Part shown: positions 9,758-19,574 of the stretch, piece after piece | How the letters are laid out: every line of letters begins with the position of its first letter | Position numbering within the stretch: the stretch's first letter is position 1 | Assembly (NCBI RefSeq): GCF_029382225.1 | Contig: NZ_JARLTC010000004.1 | Location: 34,268 to 98,267 of the forward strand | DNA from: Spongiactinospora sp. TRM90649 | Lineage (GTDB): Bacteria > Actinomycetota > Actinomycetes > Streptosporangiales > Streptosporangiaceae | Direction of reading: 5' to 3' | Length of the DNA: 64,000 nucleotides | Translations under genes and position numbers: made by a program | The notes under the pieces: generated by a model | What the model saw: only the letters and a program-made list of their open reading frames with translations | Told to the model about the DNA's origin: nothing | Database searches by the model: none

Positions 9758-10879
9758 TCAAGGCTCGCCCGGCGCGGCGACGCCGAACGCGTCGGGCGGC
9801 GGGATGAGACCCAGGTGGGTCCAGGCCGCGGCGGTGGCGACCCGGCCGCGTGGCGTGCGGGCCAGCAGACCCTGGCGTACGAGGAAGGGCTCGGCCACGA
9901 CCTCGACCGTCTCGGGCTCCTCGCCCACGGCGACCGCCAGCGTGGACAGGCCCACCGGGCCGCCGCCGAACTTGCGCAGCAGCGCGGCGAGCACCGCCCG
10001 GTCGAGGCGGTCGAGGCCCTCGGCGTCGACCTCGTAGAGGTTGAGCGCGGCGGACGCGATGTCGACGGTCAGCGCGCCGTCCGCACGAACCTCGGCGAAG
10101 TCGCGCACCCTGCGCAGCAGGCGGTTGGCGATGCGGGGCGTGCCGCGCGAACGGCGGGCGATCTCTCGCGCGGCGTCTTCCGGGAGCGTGACGTCGAGCA
10201 GGCGGGCCGAGCGGTACAGGACCAGTTCCAGCTCGGCGGCGTCGTAGAAGTCCATGTGCGCGACGAAGCCGAACCGGTCGCGCAGCGGCGCGGGCAGCAG
10301 CCCGGCCCTGGTGGTGGCGCCGACGAGGGTGAAGGGCGCGATCTCCAGCGGGATCGCGGTCGCGCCCGGGCCCTTGCCGACCACGATGTCGACCCGGAAG
10401 TCTTCCATCGCCAGGTAGAGCATCTCCTCGGCGGGGCGGGCCATCCGGTGGATCTCGTCGATGAACAGCACCTCGCCCTCGGCGAGCGTGGACAGGATCG
10501 CGGCGAGGTCGCCGGCGCGCTCCAGCGCGGGCCCGGATGTGAGGCGCAGCGGCGCGCCCAGCTCCGCGGCGATGATCATGGCCAGGGTGGTCTTTCCCAG
10601 GCCGGGGGCCCCGCTCATCAGCACGTGGTCGGGCGCCTTGCCGCGCCGCAGCGCGCTTTCCAGGACCAGCGAGAGCTGCTCACGCACCCGGCCCTGGCCG
10701 ATGAACTCGCCCAGCCGCCTCGGGCGCAGCGCCGCCTCGACGGCGCGCTCGTCGCCGTCGGCGTCGGACGAGACCAGGTCGCGGGAGTAGGGCCCGGCCT
10801 GCGGGCCGGGCGACCCGGGCGACTCCGGCGGCTCGGGGAACTCGGGGAAGACGTGCGAAGAGTCGGAGGACACCGCCAC
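9758..10879 (-). CDS. ruvB: Holliday junction branch-migration ATPase RuvB
   Basis: RuvB is the hexameric motor that, with RuvA, moves Holliday junctions. The 373-residue protein has Walker A GAPGLGKT at 90-97, Walker B FIDEIH at 139-144, sensor and arginine-finger region GATTRAGLL, and the C-terminal winged helix with [14 protein letters not shown]. Its N-terminal 45 residues are Pro/Ser-rich, longer than in enteric bacteria but usual here. It starts three bases after the ruvA stop. Confidence 0.97.
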   Translation of the reverse strand: MAVSSDSSHVFPEFPEPPESPGSPGPQAGPYSRDLVSSDADGDERAVEAALRPRRLGEFIGQGRVREQLSLVLESALRRGKAPDHVLMSGAPGLGKTTLAMIIAAELGAPLRLTSGPALERAGDLAAILSTLAEGEVLFIDEIHRMARPAEEMLYLAMEDFRVDIVVGKGPGATAIPLEIAPFTLVGATTRAGLLPAPLRDRFGFVAHMDFYDAAELELVLYRSARLLDVTLPEDAAREIARRSRGTPRIANRLLRRVRDFAEVRADGALTVDIASAALNLYEVDAEGLDRLDRAVLAALLRKFGGGPVGLSTLAVAVGEEPETVEVVAEPFLVRQGLLARTPRGRVATAAAWTHLGLIPPPDAFGVAAPGEP

Positions 10880-10882
10880 AAC

Positions 10883-11503
10883 CTAACGAACGCTCAGCGC
10901 GCGCAGCGCGGCCTTCAGCAGCAGGGCGATCTGCGGCGCCCGCCCGGCGGCGAGGTCGGCGTCGGCCTGCGGGGCGACGACGGCCACCGCCTCGTCGGCG
11001 TCGCGCGTGGAGTATCCCAGCCCGACCAGGCCGCTGTGCACCTGCTCGCGCCAGGGCGGCGCGATCGTCGGCGAGGAATCGCCGGGGATGCCCGTGTCGA
11101 GCGGGACGCCGAGCTTGTCCTTCAACTCCAGGATGACGCGCTGGGCGACCTTCGGCCCGATGCCCGGCACCATGGTCAGCGCCTTGACGTCGCCGCCGGC
11201 CACCGCGAGCCGCAACTGCGCGGGCGCGTGGACGGCCAGCATGGCCAGCGCCAGCTTCGGCCCGACCCCCGCCACCCGCTGCACCGACTCGAACACGTCG
11301 CGCTCGTCGCGCTCGGCGAAGCCGAAGAGGGTGAGGGACTCCTCGCGTACCACCAGCGAGGTGGCGAGCCCGGCGGACTCCCCCACGCGCAGCGCGGCGA
11401 GCGTGCCGGGCGTGCAGTGGACCAGCATGCCGACCCCGCCGACCTCGACCACGGCCGTGCCCGGCCCGATCGCCGTGACCCTTCCCGACACCGACGCGAT
11501 CAC
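10883..11503 (-). CDS. ruvA: Holliday junction-binding protein RuvA
   Basis: RuvA tetramers hold the four-way junction and load RuvB. The 206-residue product starts at GTG 11503 ([20 protein letters not shown]), overlapping the ruvC stop by the GTGA tetranucleotide. It has the OB fold (domain I), two helix-hairpin-helix motifs ([11 protein letters not shown] and [19 protein letters not shown]), and the C-terminal domain III that contacts RuvB. A longer in-frame reading upstream is spurious. Confidence 0.96.
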   Translation of the reverse strand: MIASVSGRVTAIGPGTAVVEVGGVGMLVHCTPGTLAALRVGESAGLATSLVVREESLTLFGFAERDERDVFESVQRVAGVGPKLALAMLAVHAPAQLRLAVAGGDVKALTMVPGIGPKVAQRVILELKDKLGVPLDTGIPGDSSPTIAPPWREQVHSGLVGLGYSTRDADEAVAVVAPQADADLAAGRAPQIALLLKAALRALSVR

Positions 11504-12048
11504 GCCCCCACCCCTCTTCCGGCTTTCGCCCTGGCCAGCGCCTCGGCCATGCGGTTCTGCGCGCCCGCCCGCCACACGTGGCAGATCGCCAGGGCCAGCG
11601 CGTCGGCGGCGTCGGCCGGCTTGGGGGTGGCCGACAGCCGCAGCAGGCGGGTGACCATGGCGCCGACCTGCTTCTTGTCGGCGGTGCCGCTGCCGGTGAT
11701 GGCGGCCTTGACCTCGCTCGGTGTGTGCAGGGCGACGGGCAGGCCGCGCCGCGCGGCGCAGACGATGGCCACCGCGGACGCCTGCGCGGTGCCCATCACG
11801 GTGCGGGTGTTGTGCTGGGCGAAGACGCGCTCGACGGCGACGGAGTCGGGGCGGATCTCGTCGAGCCAGCGCTCGATCTCCGCCTCGATGGCGACGAGCC
11901 GGGCTCCGATCTCGTCGTCGGGCGGGGTGCGGACCACGCCGACCGCCACCATCGACAGCGGTGAGCCCGGACGGCCCTCCACCGCTCCGAGCCCGCATCG
12001 GGTCAGCCCCGGATCGACTCCGAGCACCCGCAGGCCGGGCAAGCGCAC
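11500..12048 (-). CDS. ruvC: Holliday junction resolvase RuvC
   Basis: RuvC cuts Holliday junctions symmetrically. The 182-residue protein keeps the catalytic acidic residues in [16 protein letters not shown] and [12 protein letters not shown], plus the DNA-contact segment [16 protein letters not shown] take GTG 12048, because GGAGAGG then lies seven bases upstream. GTG 12054 would be too close to that site. The gene is first of ruvC-ruvA-ruvB, with a 4-bp overlap into ruvA. Confidence 0.95.
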   Translation of the reverse strand: MRLPGLRVLGVDPGLTRCGLGAVEGRPGSPLSMVAVGVVRTPPDDEIGARLVAIEAEIERWLDEIRPDSVAVERVFAQHNTRTVMGTAQASAVAIVCAARRGLPVALHTPSEVKAAITGSGTADKKQVGAMVTRLLRLSATPKPADAADALALAICHVWRAGAQNRMAEALARAKAGRGVGA

Positions 12049-12123
12049 CGGCACCCCTCTCCACGAACACCTGTTCGGGGGCCGACTCTATCGTGTGCGG
12101 CCCCCGCGCGCACCCGTGACACG

Positions 12124-13281
12124 TCAGAAGTAGTCCAGCATGTACGGCGCGCCGCGGAAAGCCGCTTCCAGCGCCTCGTCCACGGCGGGGCCGCCGCCGT
12201 GCAGCCGTCCCGAGCGGCGCAGCGCGCCCGCGGGCACGCCCCCGAACAGGGCCGACAGCCCGCCGATGGACACGCGGGTGCCTTCGCCGCCCTCGGCCCG
12301 GGTGGCCCTGCCCTCTCCCCCGGCGACCTCCAGGCGCCAGGCGCCGGAGTTGGCGGGCCGCTGCGGGTCGTCCACCGTGAGGACGGTGTCGAGCGTGACG
12401 TTCCCGGGGAAGCCGCGCCCGGCGACGGCGGCGGGCACGTCGATCAGCCGGAACATCCAGCGGACCTGCGCGACCTCGTCGCGGGAGCGCTCGCGCAGCA
12501 TCCAGAAGACCGGGTCGTCGGGGGCGACGCAGGCGCGCACGGACTTGGCGACCGAGGAGGAGGAGCCGACCAGGGACCACATCGCGCGGGCGGTGGCGTG
12601 CGATCCGGCCACCAGGGTGTCGACGTCGATGTCGCCGCCGTCCCAGCGGTAGAGCAGGAAGCCGTCCTCGGCGCCGTAGATGAGGTCGTTCTCCTCGCCG
12701 AGCCATTCGCGCCAGGTCGCCTCGTCCCAGCAGACCGGGCCGCTGGCGCGGGCGGCGGAGTGGACACGCCCGATGATCGCGATGACCTCGGCGACGTCGT
12801 CGGGGCCGAGCCTGCGCAGCTTGACCGGTTCGTCCGGAGATCCGATGGCGCGCAGGGCCTCGGCGGGGAAGGTCGCGACGTGCTGCGCCCCCACGTGCTC
12901 CCAGCCCAGGCCCCGGTAGACCGGGGTGGTGGCCGGGAACAGGACGGACACGGTGTGGCCGAGTTCGGCCGAACGCTCGATCGCGGCGCGCAGCAGCAGG
13001 CCGCCGACGCCGCGCCCGCGCTCCTCTGGGGCGACGGCGACGCCGCCGATGCCGGCCATGGAGGCGGGGCGCCCGTGCCACCACTGCCGGAACTCACCGA
13101 TCCGGCAGGAGGCCACCAGGCGCGGGCCGTCGAAGGCGCCGACGCAGCGGCGGAGCGGGATCTGGCGTAGCATCGCCTGGCGCCAGGACTCGACGTCTCC
13201 GTCGGGCACCGGCCCGAACGCGCGTTTGCGGTTGTCGAGCACGGCGTCCAGGTCGTCGGCCGTCAGGTCGCGTATCTCCAT
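12124..13281 (-). CDS. Eis-like GNAT N-acetyltransferase with SCP2-like C-terminal domain
   Basis: The 385-residue product (ATG 13281, MEIRDLTADDLDAVLDNRKR) has the layout of the Eis family. An N-terminal GNAT domain with acetyl-CoA loop VAVAPEERGRGVGGLLLRAA (about residues 78-97) comes first, then FPATTPVYRGLGWE, a second degenerate GNAT fold, and a sterol-carrier-like C-terminal domain ending PYMLDYF. The last residue is Phe, consistent with the family, where the C-terminal carboxylate takes part in catalysis. Eis enzymes acetylate amines, including aminoglycosides; the natural substrate here is unknown. It lies between yebC and ruvC, where it is not part of the conserved block. Confidence 0.82.
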   Translation of the reverse strand: MEIRDLTADDLDAVLDNRKRAFGPVPDGDVESWRQAMLRQIPLRRCVGAFDGPRLVASCRIGEFRQWWHGRPASMAGIGGVAVAPEERGRGVGGLLLRAAIERSAELGHTVSVLFPATTPVYRGLGWEHVGAQHVATFPAEALRAIGSPDEPVKLRRLGPDDVAEVIAIIGRVHSAARASGPVCWDEATWREWLGEENDLIYGAEDGFLLYRWDGGDIDVDTLVAGSHATARAMWSLVGSSSSVAKSVRACVAPDDPVFWMLRERSRDEVAQVRWMFRLIDVPAAVAGRGFPGNVTLDTVLTVDDPQRPANSGAWRLEVAGGEGRATRAEGGEGTRVSIGGLSALFGGVPAGALRRSGRLHGGGPAVDEALEAAFRGAPYMLDYF

Positions 13282-13325
13282 GGGGCCCAAAGTTACGCAT
13301 TCACCGCGCGTTCCGGCGAACCGTT

Positions 13326-14078
13326 TTAGTCGAGTTTGGCCATCACGTCGTCGGAGACGTCGAAGTTGGCCCAGACGTTCTGCACGTCGTCGCTGTCCTC
13401 CAGTGCCTCCAGCAGGCGGAACACCTTGCGCGCGCCGTCCTCGTCGAGCGCGACGCTCACCGAGGGCAGGAACGAGGCCTCGGCCGACTCGTAGTCGATT
13501 CCGGCCCCCTGCAGGGACTTGCGGACCTCGACCAGGTCGCCCGCCTCGGACACCACCTCGAAGGACTCGCCGAGGTCGTTGACCTCCTCGGCGCCCGCGT
13601 CGAGCACCGCCGTCAGCACGTCGTCCTCGGACAGCTCGCCGGCCTTGGGCACGATCACGACACCCTTGCGGTTGAACATGTAGGACACCGAGCCGGGGTC
13701 GGCCATGGAGCCGCCGTTGCGGGTGACCGCGACGCGCACCTCCGAGGCCGCGCGGTTGCGGTTGTCGGTGAGGCACTCCACGAGCACGGCGACGCCGCCG
13801 GGCGCGTAGCCCTCGTACATGATCGTCTGCCAGTCGGCGCCGCCGGCCTCAAGGCCGCCGCCGCGCTTCCTGGCCCGCTCGATGTTGTCCAGCGGGACGG
13901 AGTTCTTCCTGGCCTTCTGGATGGCGTCGAAAAGGGTGGGGTTTCCGTCTGGGTCGGGACCACCGGTTCTCGCCGCCACCTCGATGTTCTTGATGAGCTT
14001 GGCGAACAGCTTGCCGCGCTTGGCATCGAGCGCGGCCTTCTTGTGCTTGGTCGTCGCCCATTTGGAGTGGCCGGACAT
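13326..14078 (-). CDS. yebC: YebC/PmpR family protein
   Basis: The 250-residue product starts [20 protein letters not shown], the invariant start of the family, at ATG 14078. Later signatures include [21 protein letters not shown] and [22 protein letters not shown]. YebC-family proteins act as DNA-binding regulators and, in more recent work, as factors that relieve ribosome stalling at proline stretches. The pdxT-yebC-ruvC order is conserved in actinobacteria. The stop is 44 bases before the Eis-like gene, and pdxT ends five bases upstream. Confidence 0.94.
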   Translation of the reverse strand: MSGHSKWATTKHKKAALDAKRGKLFAKLIKNIEVAARTGGPDPDGNPTLFDAIQKARKNSVPLDNIERARKRGGGLEAGGADWQTIMYEGYAPGGVAVLVECLTDNRNRAASEVRVAVTRNGGSMADPGSVSYMFNRKGVVIVPKAGELSEDDVLTAVLDAGAEEVNDLGESFEVVSEAGDLVEVRKSLQGAGIDYESAEASFLPSVSVALDEDGARKVFRLLEALEDSDDVQNVWANFDVSDDVMAKLD

Positions 14079-14082
14079 CGCC

Positions 14083-14685
14083 CTAGCGCTCCCTACCGTC
14101 TCTACGAACCATCTCGACAAAGTACGCGTGCACGCGGCCGTCACCGGTCAGCTCAGGATGGAAGGACGTCGCGAGCAGCGGGCCCTGACGGACCGCGACG
14201 ATCCTATCCCCCGGGCGGGTGCGGCCCAGCACCTCGACGTCGCCGCCGAGCGTCTCGACCCAGGGCGCCCGGATGAAGACGGCACGCAGGATCCCGCCTC
14301 CGGCGAAGTCGATGTCGGACTCGAAGGAGTCGACCTGCCGGCCGAAGGCGTTGCGGCGCACCACCATGTCGATGCCGCCGATGGTCTGCTGACCTGCGAT
14401 GCCGTCCTCGATGCGGTCGGCCAGCATGATCATGCCGGCGCAGGAGCCGTAGGCGGGCATGCCCTCCTTGATCCGCGCCTTGAGCGGGTCGAGCATTTCG
14501 AAGGCGTCGGCCAGTTTCCACATGGTCGTGGACTCGCCGCCGGGGATCACCAGCCCGTGGACGGCGTCGAGCTCCCCGGCCCGCCGTACGGCACGGACCT
14601 CGGCGCCCGCCGCGGAGAGCGCGCGCAGGTGCTCCCTCACGTCTCCCTGCAGGGCGAGCACACCGATGATGGGCGCGTTGGTCAC
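14083..14685 (-). CDS. pdxT: Pyridoxal 5'-phosphate synthase glutaminase subunit PdxT
   Basis: PdxT hydrolyses glutamine and channels ammonia to PdxS for PLP synthesis. The 200-residue protein has [12 protein letters not shown], the oxyanion-loop motif [13 protein letters not shown], nucleophile Cys82 in [10 protein letters not shown], and the His/Glu pair in [10 protein letters not shown]. It is followed by yebC five bases later. Unusually, pdxS is not adjacent but lies 2.9 kb upstream, beyond an inserted segment. Confidence 0.95.
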   Translation of the reverse strand: MTNAPIIGVLALQGDVREHLRALSAAGAEVRAVRRAGELDAVHGLVIPGGESTTMWKLADAFEMLDPLKARIKEGMPAYGSCAGMIMLADRIEDGIAGQQTIGGIDMVVRRNAFGRQVDSFESDIDFAGGGILRAVFIRAPWVETLGGDVEVLGRTRPGDRIVAVRQGPLLATSFHPELTGDGRVHAYFVEMVRRDGRER

Positions 14686-14739
14686 GGAACATCCTTCGGG
14701 ATCGTCTGGAACATCCTCGGCTAAACGTCGCAGCCGCCG

Positions 14740-15155
14740 TCAATCTTCCCAGATCACACCGTGGCCGGCGCATCGTGCGCCGTGTGGCCCGCGTCCACCC
14801 TGGCCAGGGCGCTCAGGTGACGCCTGCGCGCCCTCGGTGAAGACGGTGTTGCACGGCCCGATCGGGATGCCCGCCAGCGCGGCGAAGACCACGACCAGCG
14901 CCAGCCCGAGCAGCAGGGTGCGCTTGCCGCCGATCCGGTTGGACACCCAGCCGGTGATCGGCATGGCCACCGCCGTCATCAGGAAGTAGCCGGTGAACAG
15001 CGGCGACACCTCGCTCGGCGAGGCCGACAGGCCCTGCGCGATGGAGGGCAGGATCGGGTCCACCAGGCGATGCCCATGAAGGCGACGACGGCCGCGAAGG
15101 CCCCGGCCCACACGGCGACGGGCTGGCGCGGGATGCTCGTGTTCCCGGTTGTCAT
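14740..15155 (-). pseudogene. Truncated, frameshifted MFS drug-efflux transporter
   Basis: The ATG at 15155 overlaps the marR stop (ATGA) and opens MTTGNTSIPRQPVAVWAGAF, a first membrane helix. The frame then breaks at about 15065: the DNA reads GCC TGG TGG where GCC CTG GTG is expected, a one-base loss. The following frame continues DPILPSIAQGLSA, LFTGYFLMTAVAMPITGW and GGKRTLLLGLALVVVFAAL, which is helices 2-3 of an EmrB/QacA-type (DHA2) major facilitator. Homology ends near 14870, so perhaps a quarter of the protein remains. Its tail to 14740 is unrelated. MarR plus efflux pump is a classic pair, so this looks like a decayed resistance operon. Confidence 0.75.
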
Positions 15156-15589
15156 GTTCTCCTTACGAGCGCGGCCAGCGCGGGCAGCGCCGCGGCGATG
15201 GCCGCGCGCTCGTCCGGGGTCAGCTCCTGGAGCCGCCCGGCGAGATAGTCGTGCCTGGCCCGGCGAACCGCCGACAGGCGGGCACGGCCCCCGTCGGTCA
15301 GTTCGACGGTGCGGACCCTCGCGTCGGCGGGGTCGCCGCCCCGTATCACCAGGCCGGGGTCCTCCAGGCGGTTTATCTGGACCGTCATGGTGGGGAGCTG
15401 GACCCCGTGCTCCTCCGCCAGGTCGGTCATCCGTCGCGGGCCCGCCTCCAGGGAGCCGAGGACCGCGTACTGCTGGCTCGTGACCGGCTGCCCGGCGGCG
15501 GCCCTGCGCAGCAGCATCACCAGGTGGCGCAGCTCGCGGGACAGTCGCACGGCCAGCTCCGCGCTGTCGGCGGGGTCGGTGGACGTCAT
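15152..15589 (-). CDS. MarR-family transcriptional regulator
   Basis: The 145-residue protein (ATG 15589) has a winged helix-turn-helix: TSQQYAVLGSLEAGP, MTDLAEEHGVQLPTMTVQIN, then the wing RGGDPADARVRTVELTDGG. Flanking helices would form the dimer interface. No Shine-Dalgarno sequence precedes the ATG, so the mRNA may be leaderless or nearly so. A perfect palindrome lies at 15604-15620, just upstream, and suggests autoregulation. Its stop overlaps the start of the decayed MFS gene, its presumed former target. Confidence 0.88.
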   Translation of the reverse strand: MTSTDPADSAELAVRLSRELRHLVMLLRRAAAGQPVTSQQYAVLGSLEAGPRRMTDLAEEHGVQLPTMTVQINRLEDPGLVIRGGDPADARVRTVELTDGGRARLSAVRRARHDYLAGRLQELTPDERAAIAAALPALAALVRRT

Positions 15590-15620
15590 ACTTAGCCAGT
15601 CTAACTTAGCCTGGCTAAGT
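15589..15620. promoter_or_regulatory. Candidate MarR operator
   Basis: ACTTAGCC-T-GGCTAAGT at 15604-15620 is a perfect 17-bp palindrome. A further copy of its half-site, ACTTAGCC, stands at 15590-15597 and abuts the marR start codon. MarR dimers bind palindromes of this size, so repression of marR and the downstream gene is plausible. No binding data are available here. Confidence 0.6.
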
Positions 15621-15632
15621 ATTAGCCGGGAG

Positions 15633-15664
15633 AACGGGCGGCGGCCTTCCGGCCGCCGCCCGTT
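15633..15664 (-). terminator. Terminator hairpin after phoD
   Basis: Fourteen perfect base pairs (AACGGGCGGCGGCC with its complement) enclose a TTCC loop. The hairpin lies 16 bases after the phoD stop and upstream of the marR promoter region, so it would keep phoD transcription out of marR. Confidence 0.8.
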
Positions 15665-15680
15665 ACGAGGGGGCAGAGGT

Positions 15681-17360
15681 TCAGGGACGCCTGGTCTCGC
15701 GGTCCACGGTCTCCTGGATCGGGTCGCCGACCTGCCTGCGGGCCGACGGGTCCGCGGGGCGCAGGAACGTCTGGTGCACTCCCGGAACACGGTCCTCGAT
15801 GGCGAAGCTCGCTCTGGTGTGCAGCGGGGAGTCCGGCGTGGTCACCGCGGGCAGTACCCGGAAGTCGGCGTCGATCCGGTCCTGGCCGATCCTGGTGAGC
15901 ACGTAGCCGCGCTGGTTGTTGAAGAACCGCAGGTGCGGGTTGATGGTGAGGAACGGGTGGGTCGCCGGGTCGGAGTCGGCTCCGTCGCCGCCCGTGCTGA
16001 TCGAGCTGGTGACCAGCTCGGAGCCCACGGTCGCCGACGTGGGGTCGTCGTAGTCGAGCTTCAGGTCGCTGGCCCAGTGCGCGTGCACGTCGCCGGTGAG
16101 CACCACCGCGTTGCGCACTCCGGCGTCCACCCAGCCCCTGGTGATCCGCTCACGGGAGGCGACGTAGCCGTCCCAGGCGTCCTGGCTGGTCACCTTGAGC
16201 GGACCGGCGTTGTTGTCGCGCTGGGCGAAGAAGACCTGCTGTCCCAGGACGTCCCAGCGGGACCTGGACAGGCGGAAGCCGCGCAGCAGCCATTCCTCCT
16301 GCTCGGCGCCGGTGATGGTGCGGTTGGGGTCCACCGACTCCGGGCAGTCCCGGTAGCCGTCGCCGCAGCCCTGGTCGTCGCGGTACTGCCGGGTGTCGAG
16401 CATGTGGAAGGTGGCCAGCCGTCCCCAGCGGATCCGCCGGTAGAGCTGCATGTCGATGCCCTTGGGGACCGACGTGCGGCGCAGCGGCATGTTCTCGTAG
16501 TAGGCGCGGAAGGCGGCCTCCCGCCTGGCCAGGAAGTTCGGCTGCGGGACGTCGGGCCGCTCGGGGACCTCGTCGGCCCAGTTGTTGTCCAGCTCGTGGT
16601 CGTCCCAGACCACCGCCCAGGGGGCGGCCGCGTGCGCGGCCTGCAGGTCAGGGTCCGCCTTGTACTGGGCGTGGCGCTGGCGGTAGTTGGCCAGCGTCTC
16701 GGTCTCTGGGCCTTCGTGGTGGCGGATGTTGCCGCCGGGGATGGTGTAGGTGTCGCGCCGGTACTCGTACTGGTAGTCGCCGAGGTGCAGGATCAGGTCC
16801 GGGTTCTCCTCGGCGAGCCGCCGGTAGGCGGTGAAGTAGCCGTGCTCGTACTGCGCGCAGGAGACGAACGCCATGGTCAGGCCGGGGCCGTAGGACAGCG
16901 GGTGGGGCGAGGTGCGCGCGCGGCCCACTCCCGAGAGGTGGCGGCCGGTCCGGAAGCGGTACCAGTAGTCGCGGTCCGACAGCAGGCCGTCCAGTTCGAC
17001 GTGGACACTGTGGCCCCATTCCGGCCTGGCGACGGCGGTGCCCTGCCGTACGACCTTGCGGAAGCGCGCGTCGGTGGCGACCTGCCACTGCACGGGCACC
17101 GGACGGCCGGGCATCCCGCCCGCGCCGTCCTCGGCCAGGGGCTGCGGGGCCAGCCGGGTCCAGATGACGAAGCCGTCGTCGGCGGGGTCGCCGGAGGCGA
17201 CGCCGAGGGTGAACGGATCGGAGCGGAGCTCTCCCGCGGCCGCGGCGGTTCCCGCGATCTCGTCGGGGGTCGGGTCGGCCGAGGCCGCGGCGGGCACGCC
17301 CGCGACGGCGCCCGCGGCGAGCCCGGTCACGATGAAGGATCGCCTGCTGAGTGGGGACAT
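15681..17360 (-). CDS. phoD: Secreted alkaline phosphatase D (PhoD family), Tat-exported
   Basis: The 559-residue protein opens MSPLSRRSFIVTG followed by an Ala/Gly-rich helix ending in AAASA, a twin-arginine signal peptide. The PhoD domain has the metal-site signatures FTLGVASGDP, VSCAQYEHGYFTAYRRLAEE, HLGDYQYEY, VWDDHELDNNW, MLDTRQYR and LTGDVHAHW. PhoD enzymes are Ca/Fe-dependent phosphomonoesterases or diesterases that release phosphate outside the cell. It is inserted between pdxS and pdxT, reads with them, and has its own terminator and a repeat-rich upstream region. Confidence 0.92.
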   Translation of the reverse strand: MSPLSRRSFIVTGLAAGAVAGVPAAASADPTPDEIAGTAAAAGELRSDPFTLGVASGDPADDGFVIWTRLAPQPLAEDGAGGMPGRPVPVQWQVATDARFRKVVRQGTAVARPEWGHSVHVELDGLLSDRDYWYRFRTGRHLSGVGRARTSPHPLSYGPGLTMAFVSCAQYEHGYFTAYRRLAEENPDLILHLGDYQYEYRRDTYTIPGGNIRHHEGPETETLANYRQRHAQYKADPDLQAAHAAAPWAVVWDDHELDNNWADEVPERPDVPQPNFLARREAAFRAYYENMPLRRTSVPKGIDMQLYRRIRWGRLATFHMLDTRQYRDDQGCGDGYRDCPESVDPNRTITGAEQEEWLLRGFRLSRSRWDVLGQQVFFAQRDNNAGPLKVTSQDAWDGYVASRERITRGWVDAGVRNAVVLTGDVHAHWASDLKLDYDDPTSATVGSELVTSSISTGGDGADSDPATHPFLTINPHLRFFNNQRGYVLTRIGQDRIDADFRVLPAVTTPDSPLHTRASFAIEDRVPGVHQTFLRPADPSARRQVGDPIQETVDRETRRP

Positions 17361-17440
17361 GAGGGGACCTCCACGAACGATCGGAGGAAGCGATCAAGCT
17401 TCGGGACGACCGCAGCTTGACGAAGGCCGATGTCCGGGAG

Positions 17441-17527
17441 GTTCCATTACGGTGGCCGCTGACCCAATTTGACCCAACGTTAACTTGTTCAAGAGTCCGA
17501 CCCGAACGACTTGTAACGTTCCATTAC
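17441..17527. promoter_or_regulatory. Repeat-rich region upstream of phoD
   Basis: Two identical decamers GTTCCATTAC occur at 17441-17450 and 17518-17527. Between them TGACCCAA is repeated with a 10-bp period (17460-17467, 17470-17477). Tandem half-sites one helical turn apart resemble response-regulator boxes, but they do not match the GTTCACC PHO-box core I know from Streptomyces. Regulation of phoD is therefore suggested, not shown. Confidence 0.35.
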
Positions 17528-17540
17528 CCCTGAACAACGA

Positions 17541-17573
17541 AATCCGGCGGAACCGCCTGGGATCCGCCGGATT
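17541..17573 (-). terminator. Terminator hairpin after pdxS
   Basis: An 11-bp perfect stem (AATCCGGCGGA with its complement at 17563-17573) has an 11-base loop. It starts 13 bases past the pdxS stop and would separate pdxS from phoD transcription. Confidence 0.75.
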
Positions 17574-17586
17574 CGTGGGCCGCCGC

Positions 17587-18501
17587 CTACCAGCCGCGCT
17601 CGGCGAGCCGGTGCGGCTGCGGGATTTCGTCCACGTTGATGCCGACCATGGCCTCGCCCAGCCCGCGCGAGACCTTGGCGAGCACGTCGGGGTCGTCGTG
17701 GAAGGTGGTGGCCTTCACGATCGCCGCGGCGCGCTTGGCCGGGTCGCCGGACTTGAAGATGCCCGAGCCGACGAACACGCCCTCCGCGCCGAGCTGCATC
17801 ATCATCGCGGCGTCGGCCGGGGTGGCGATGCCGCCCGCGGTGAACAGCACGACCGGCAGCTTGCCGAGCTTGGCGACCTCGGCCACCAGCTCGAACGGCG
17901 CCTGTAGTTCCTTGGCGGCGACGTACAGCTCGTCCTCGGCCAGACCGGCCAGCCGGCGGATCTCGCCCCGGATGCGCCGCATGTGCATGGTGGCGTTGGA
18001 GACGTCTCCGGTGCCGGCCTCGCCCTTGGAGCGGATCATCGCCGCGCCCTCGGTGATCCGGCGCAGCGCCTCGCCCAGGTTGGTCGCACCGCACACGAAG
18101 GGCACGGTGAACTTCCACTTGTCGATGTGGTTGGCGTAGTCGGCGGGGGTGAGGACCTCGGACTCGTCCACGTAGTCGACCCCGAGCGCCTGCAGCACCT
18201 GGGCTTCGACGAAGTGACCGATGCGGGCCTTGGCCATGACCGGGATGGAGACCGCGCCGATGATGCCCTCGATCATGTCGGGGTCGCTCATGCGCGACAC
18301 GCCGCCCTGGGCGCGGATGTCGGCGGGAACCCGCTCCAGAGCCATGACCGCGACCGCTCCGGCGTCCTCGGCGATCTTGGCCTGCTCGGCGGTGACGACG
18401 TCCATGATCACGCCGCCCTTGAGCATCTCGGCCATGCCGCGCTTGACCCGGGCGGTTCCGGTTGAGGAGGTTTCGGTTACTTCGGGACTGCTGCTCGACA
18501 C
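17587..18501 (-). CDS. pdxS: Pyridoxal 5'-phosphate synthase subunit PdxS
   Basis: PdxS is the (beta/alpha)8 synthase that builds PLP from ribose 5-phosphate, glyceraldehyde 3-phosphate and ammonia from PdxT. I place the start at GTG 18501 ([20 protein letters not shown]). GAGG lies nine bases upstream and the 304-residue length is that of the family; ATG 18537 is an alternative. Signatures are [38 protein letters not shown], the Lys in [15 protein letters not shown] and [21 protein letters not shown] terminator follows, so it is not co-transcribed with pdxT. Confidence 0.95.
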   Translation of the reverse strand: MSSSSPEVTETSSTGTARVKRGMAEMLKGGVIMDVVTAEQAKIAEDAGAVAVMALERVPADIRAQGGVSRMSDPDMIEGIIGAVSIPVMAKARIGHFVEAQVLQALGVDYVDESEVLTPADYANHIDKWKFTVPFVCGATNLGEALRRITEGAAMIRSKGEAGTGDVSNATMHMRRIRGEIRRLAGLAEDELYVAAKELQAPFELVAEVAKLGKLPVVLFTAGGIATPADAAMMMQLGAEGVFVGSGIFKSGDPAKRAAAIVKATTFHDDPDVLAKVSRGLGEAMVGINVDEIPQPHRLAERGW

Positions 18502-18554
18502 GGGTGCATACCTCACGACGGCGGGCGTATTCATCACTTCCAGGATAGTTGCTC

Positions 18555-19574
18555 TCAGGGCTGAACCGGCTTCGGGGCGGCGATGACCACCCAGACCTGG
18601 CCCCTGGCGAACGGCAGGGGCTCACCGGCCTCCGTGGTGAAGGTGGTCCCCTTCTCCTCCGCCTCGCGCGACCAGCGGGCCTTGTAGGCCTTGCCGTCGC
18701 GCAGGACCACCGCCCGGCCCTTGCCCGTGGTCTGGATCAGCGGCGTGTAGCTGCCGGTGAAGTCGTGGAACTGGGAGCGGGTGGTCTTGGCGTACTGCAC
18801 CACGACGGTCGGCGCCCCGAGCTGACGGCCCTCCGCGCCCATGTCCTTCTTGCCGTCCTGCCAGATCAGCCAGCGCTTCTGCGCGTCGTCCCAGCGGAAG
18901 TCGAAGGTGGCCGCCGGATAGCGGACCTTGAACGCCTTGCGCTCGGCGCCCCCTTCCGGGGCCTCGTCGGCGAATGTGTACCCGACGTCGTCCGCCTTGG
19001 TCGCCTTCGGCGCCTGGCGGAGCAACTGGCGGGGGTTGGCCACCAGGTTGTACGGCGCGGACCTGCCGGGCTCGCGGTTGTAGGCCGATCCGGCCGCGCT
19101 GTCGGAGACGTCGAACAGCGACGCCTCCTGCACGAACGGGATCATCTTGGTCTGGACGCCCGAGTAGGCCAGGGCGGGCTTGCCGAACTGCGGCAGGATG
19201 TGCAGGTCGGAGATCCGGGCCGAGCGGACCGGCCCGACCTTGGCCGGCAGCTTGGAGGAGAAGATCGCCATCAGCCGGGTCAGGCCGCCCTCGACCTGCT
19301 CGACGTAGACGATGTCGGCGCTGCTCACGCCGATCTGCGGCTTGCCCGCCGCGGTGTTCTCGATCTTCACGGCCAGCACCGGCTTGCGCGCGGCGGTGGG
19401 CCTGCCGGTGAAGGGGTGCTCGGGCTGGGGGGTCGGTGTGGGAGTGGCGGCCTCGGAGGTCGCCGCCTGCGGGGCGCTCGGTGTGCCCCCGCCGCTGCCC
19501 GACGAGCAGGCCGCGACCGGAGCCAGGACGGCCACCCCGGCCAGCGTGACCGTCATCACCCGAAATGCCCGCAC
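18555..19574 (-). CDS. DUF3048 (YerB-like) lipoprotein
   Basis: The 339-residue product has a lipoprotein signal peptide ending in the lipobox VAAC, a Ser/Thr/Pro linker and a DUF3048 region. Recognisable signatures are [31 protein letters not shown] (split over two strands), [13 protein letters not shown] and the C-terminal half beginning FDFRWDD. The start is GTG 19574 with GGAGGGG seven bases before it. The function of the family is unknown; the protein should sit on the outer face of the membrane. Confidence 0.85.
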   Translation of the reverse strand: MRAFRVMTVTLAGVAVLAPVAACSSGSGGGTPSAPQAATSEAATPTPTPQPEHPFTGRPTAARKPVLAVKIENTAAGKPQIGVSSADIVYVEQVEGGLTRLMAIFSSKLPAKVGPVRSARISDLHILPQFGKPALAYSGVQTKMIPFVQEASLFDVSDSAAGSAYNREPGRSAPYNLVANPRQLLRQAPKATKADDVGYTFADEAPEGGAERKAFKVRYPAATFDFRWDDAQKRWLIWQDGKKDMGAEGRQLGAPTVVVQYAKTTRSQFHDFTGSYTPLIQTTGKGRAVVLRDGKAYKARWSREAEEKGTTFTTEAGEPLPFARGQVWVVIAAPKPVQP

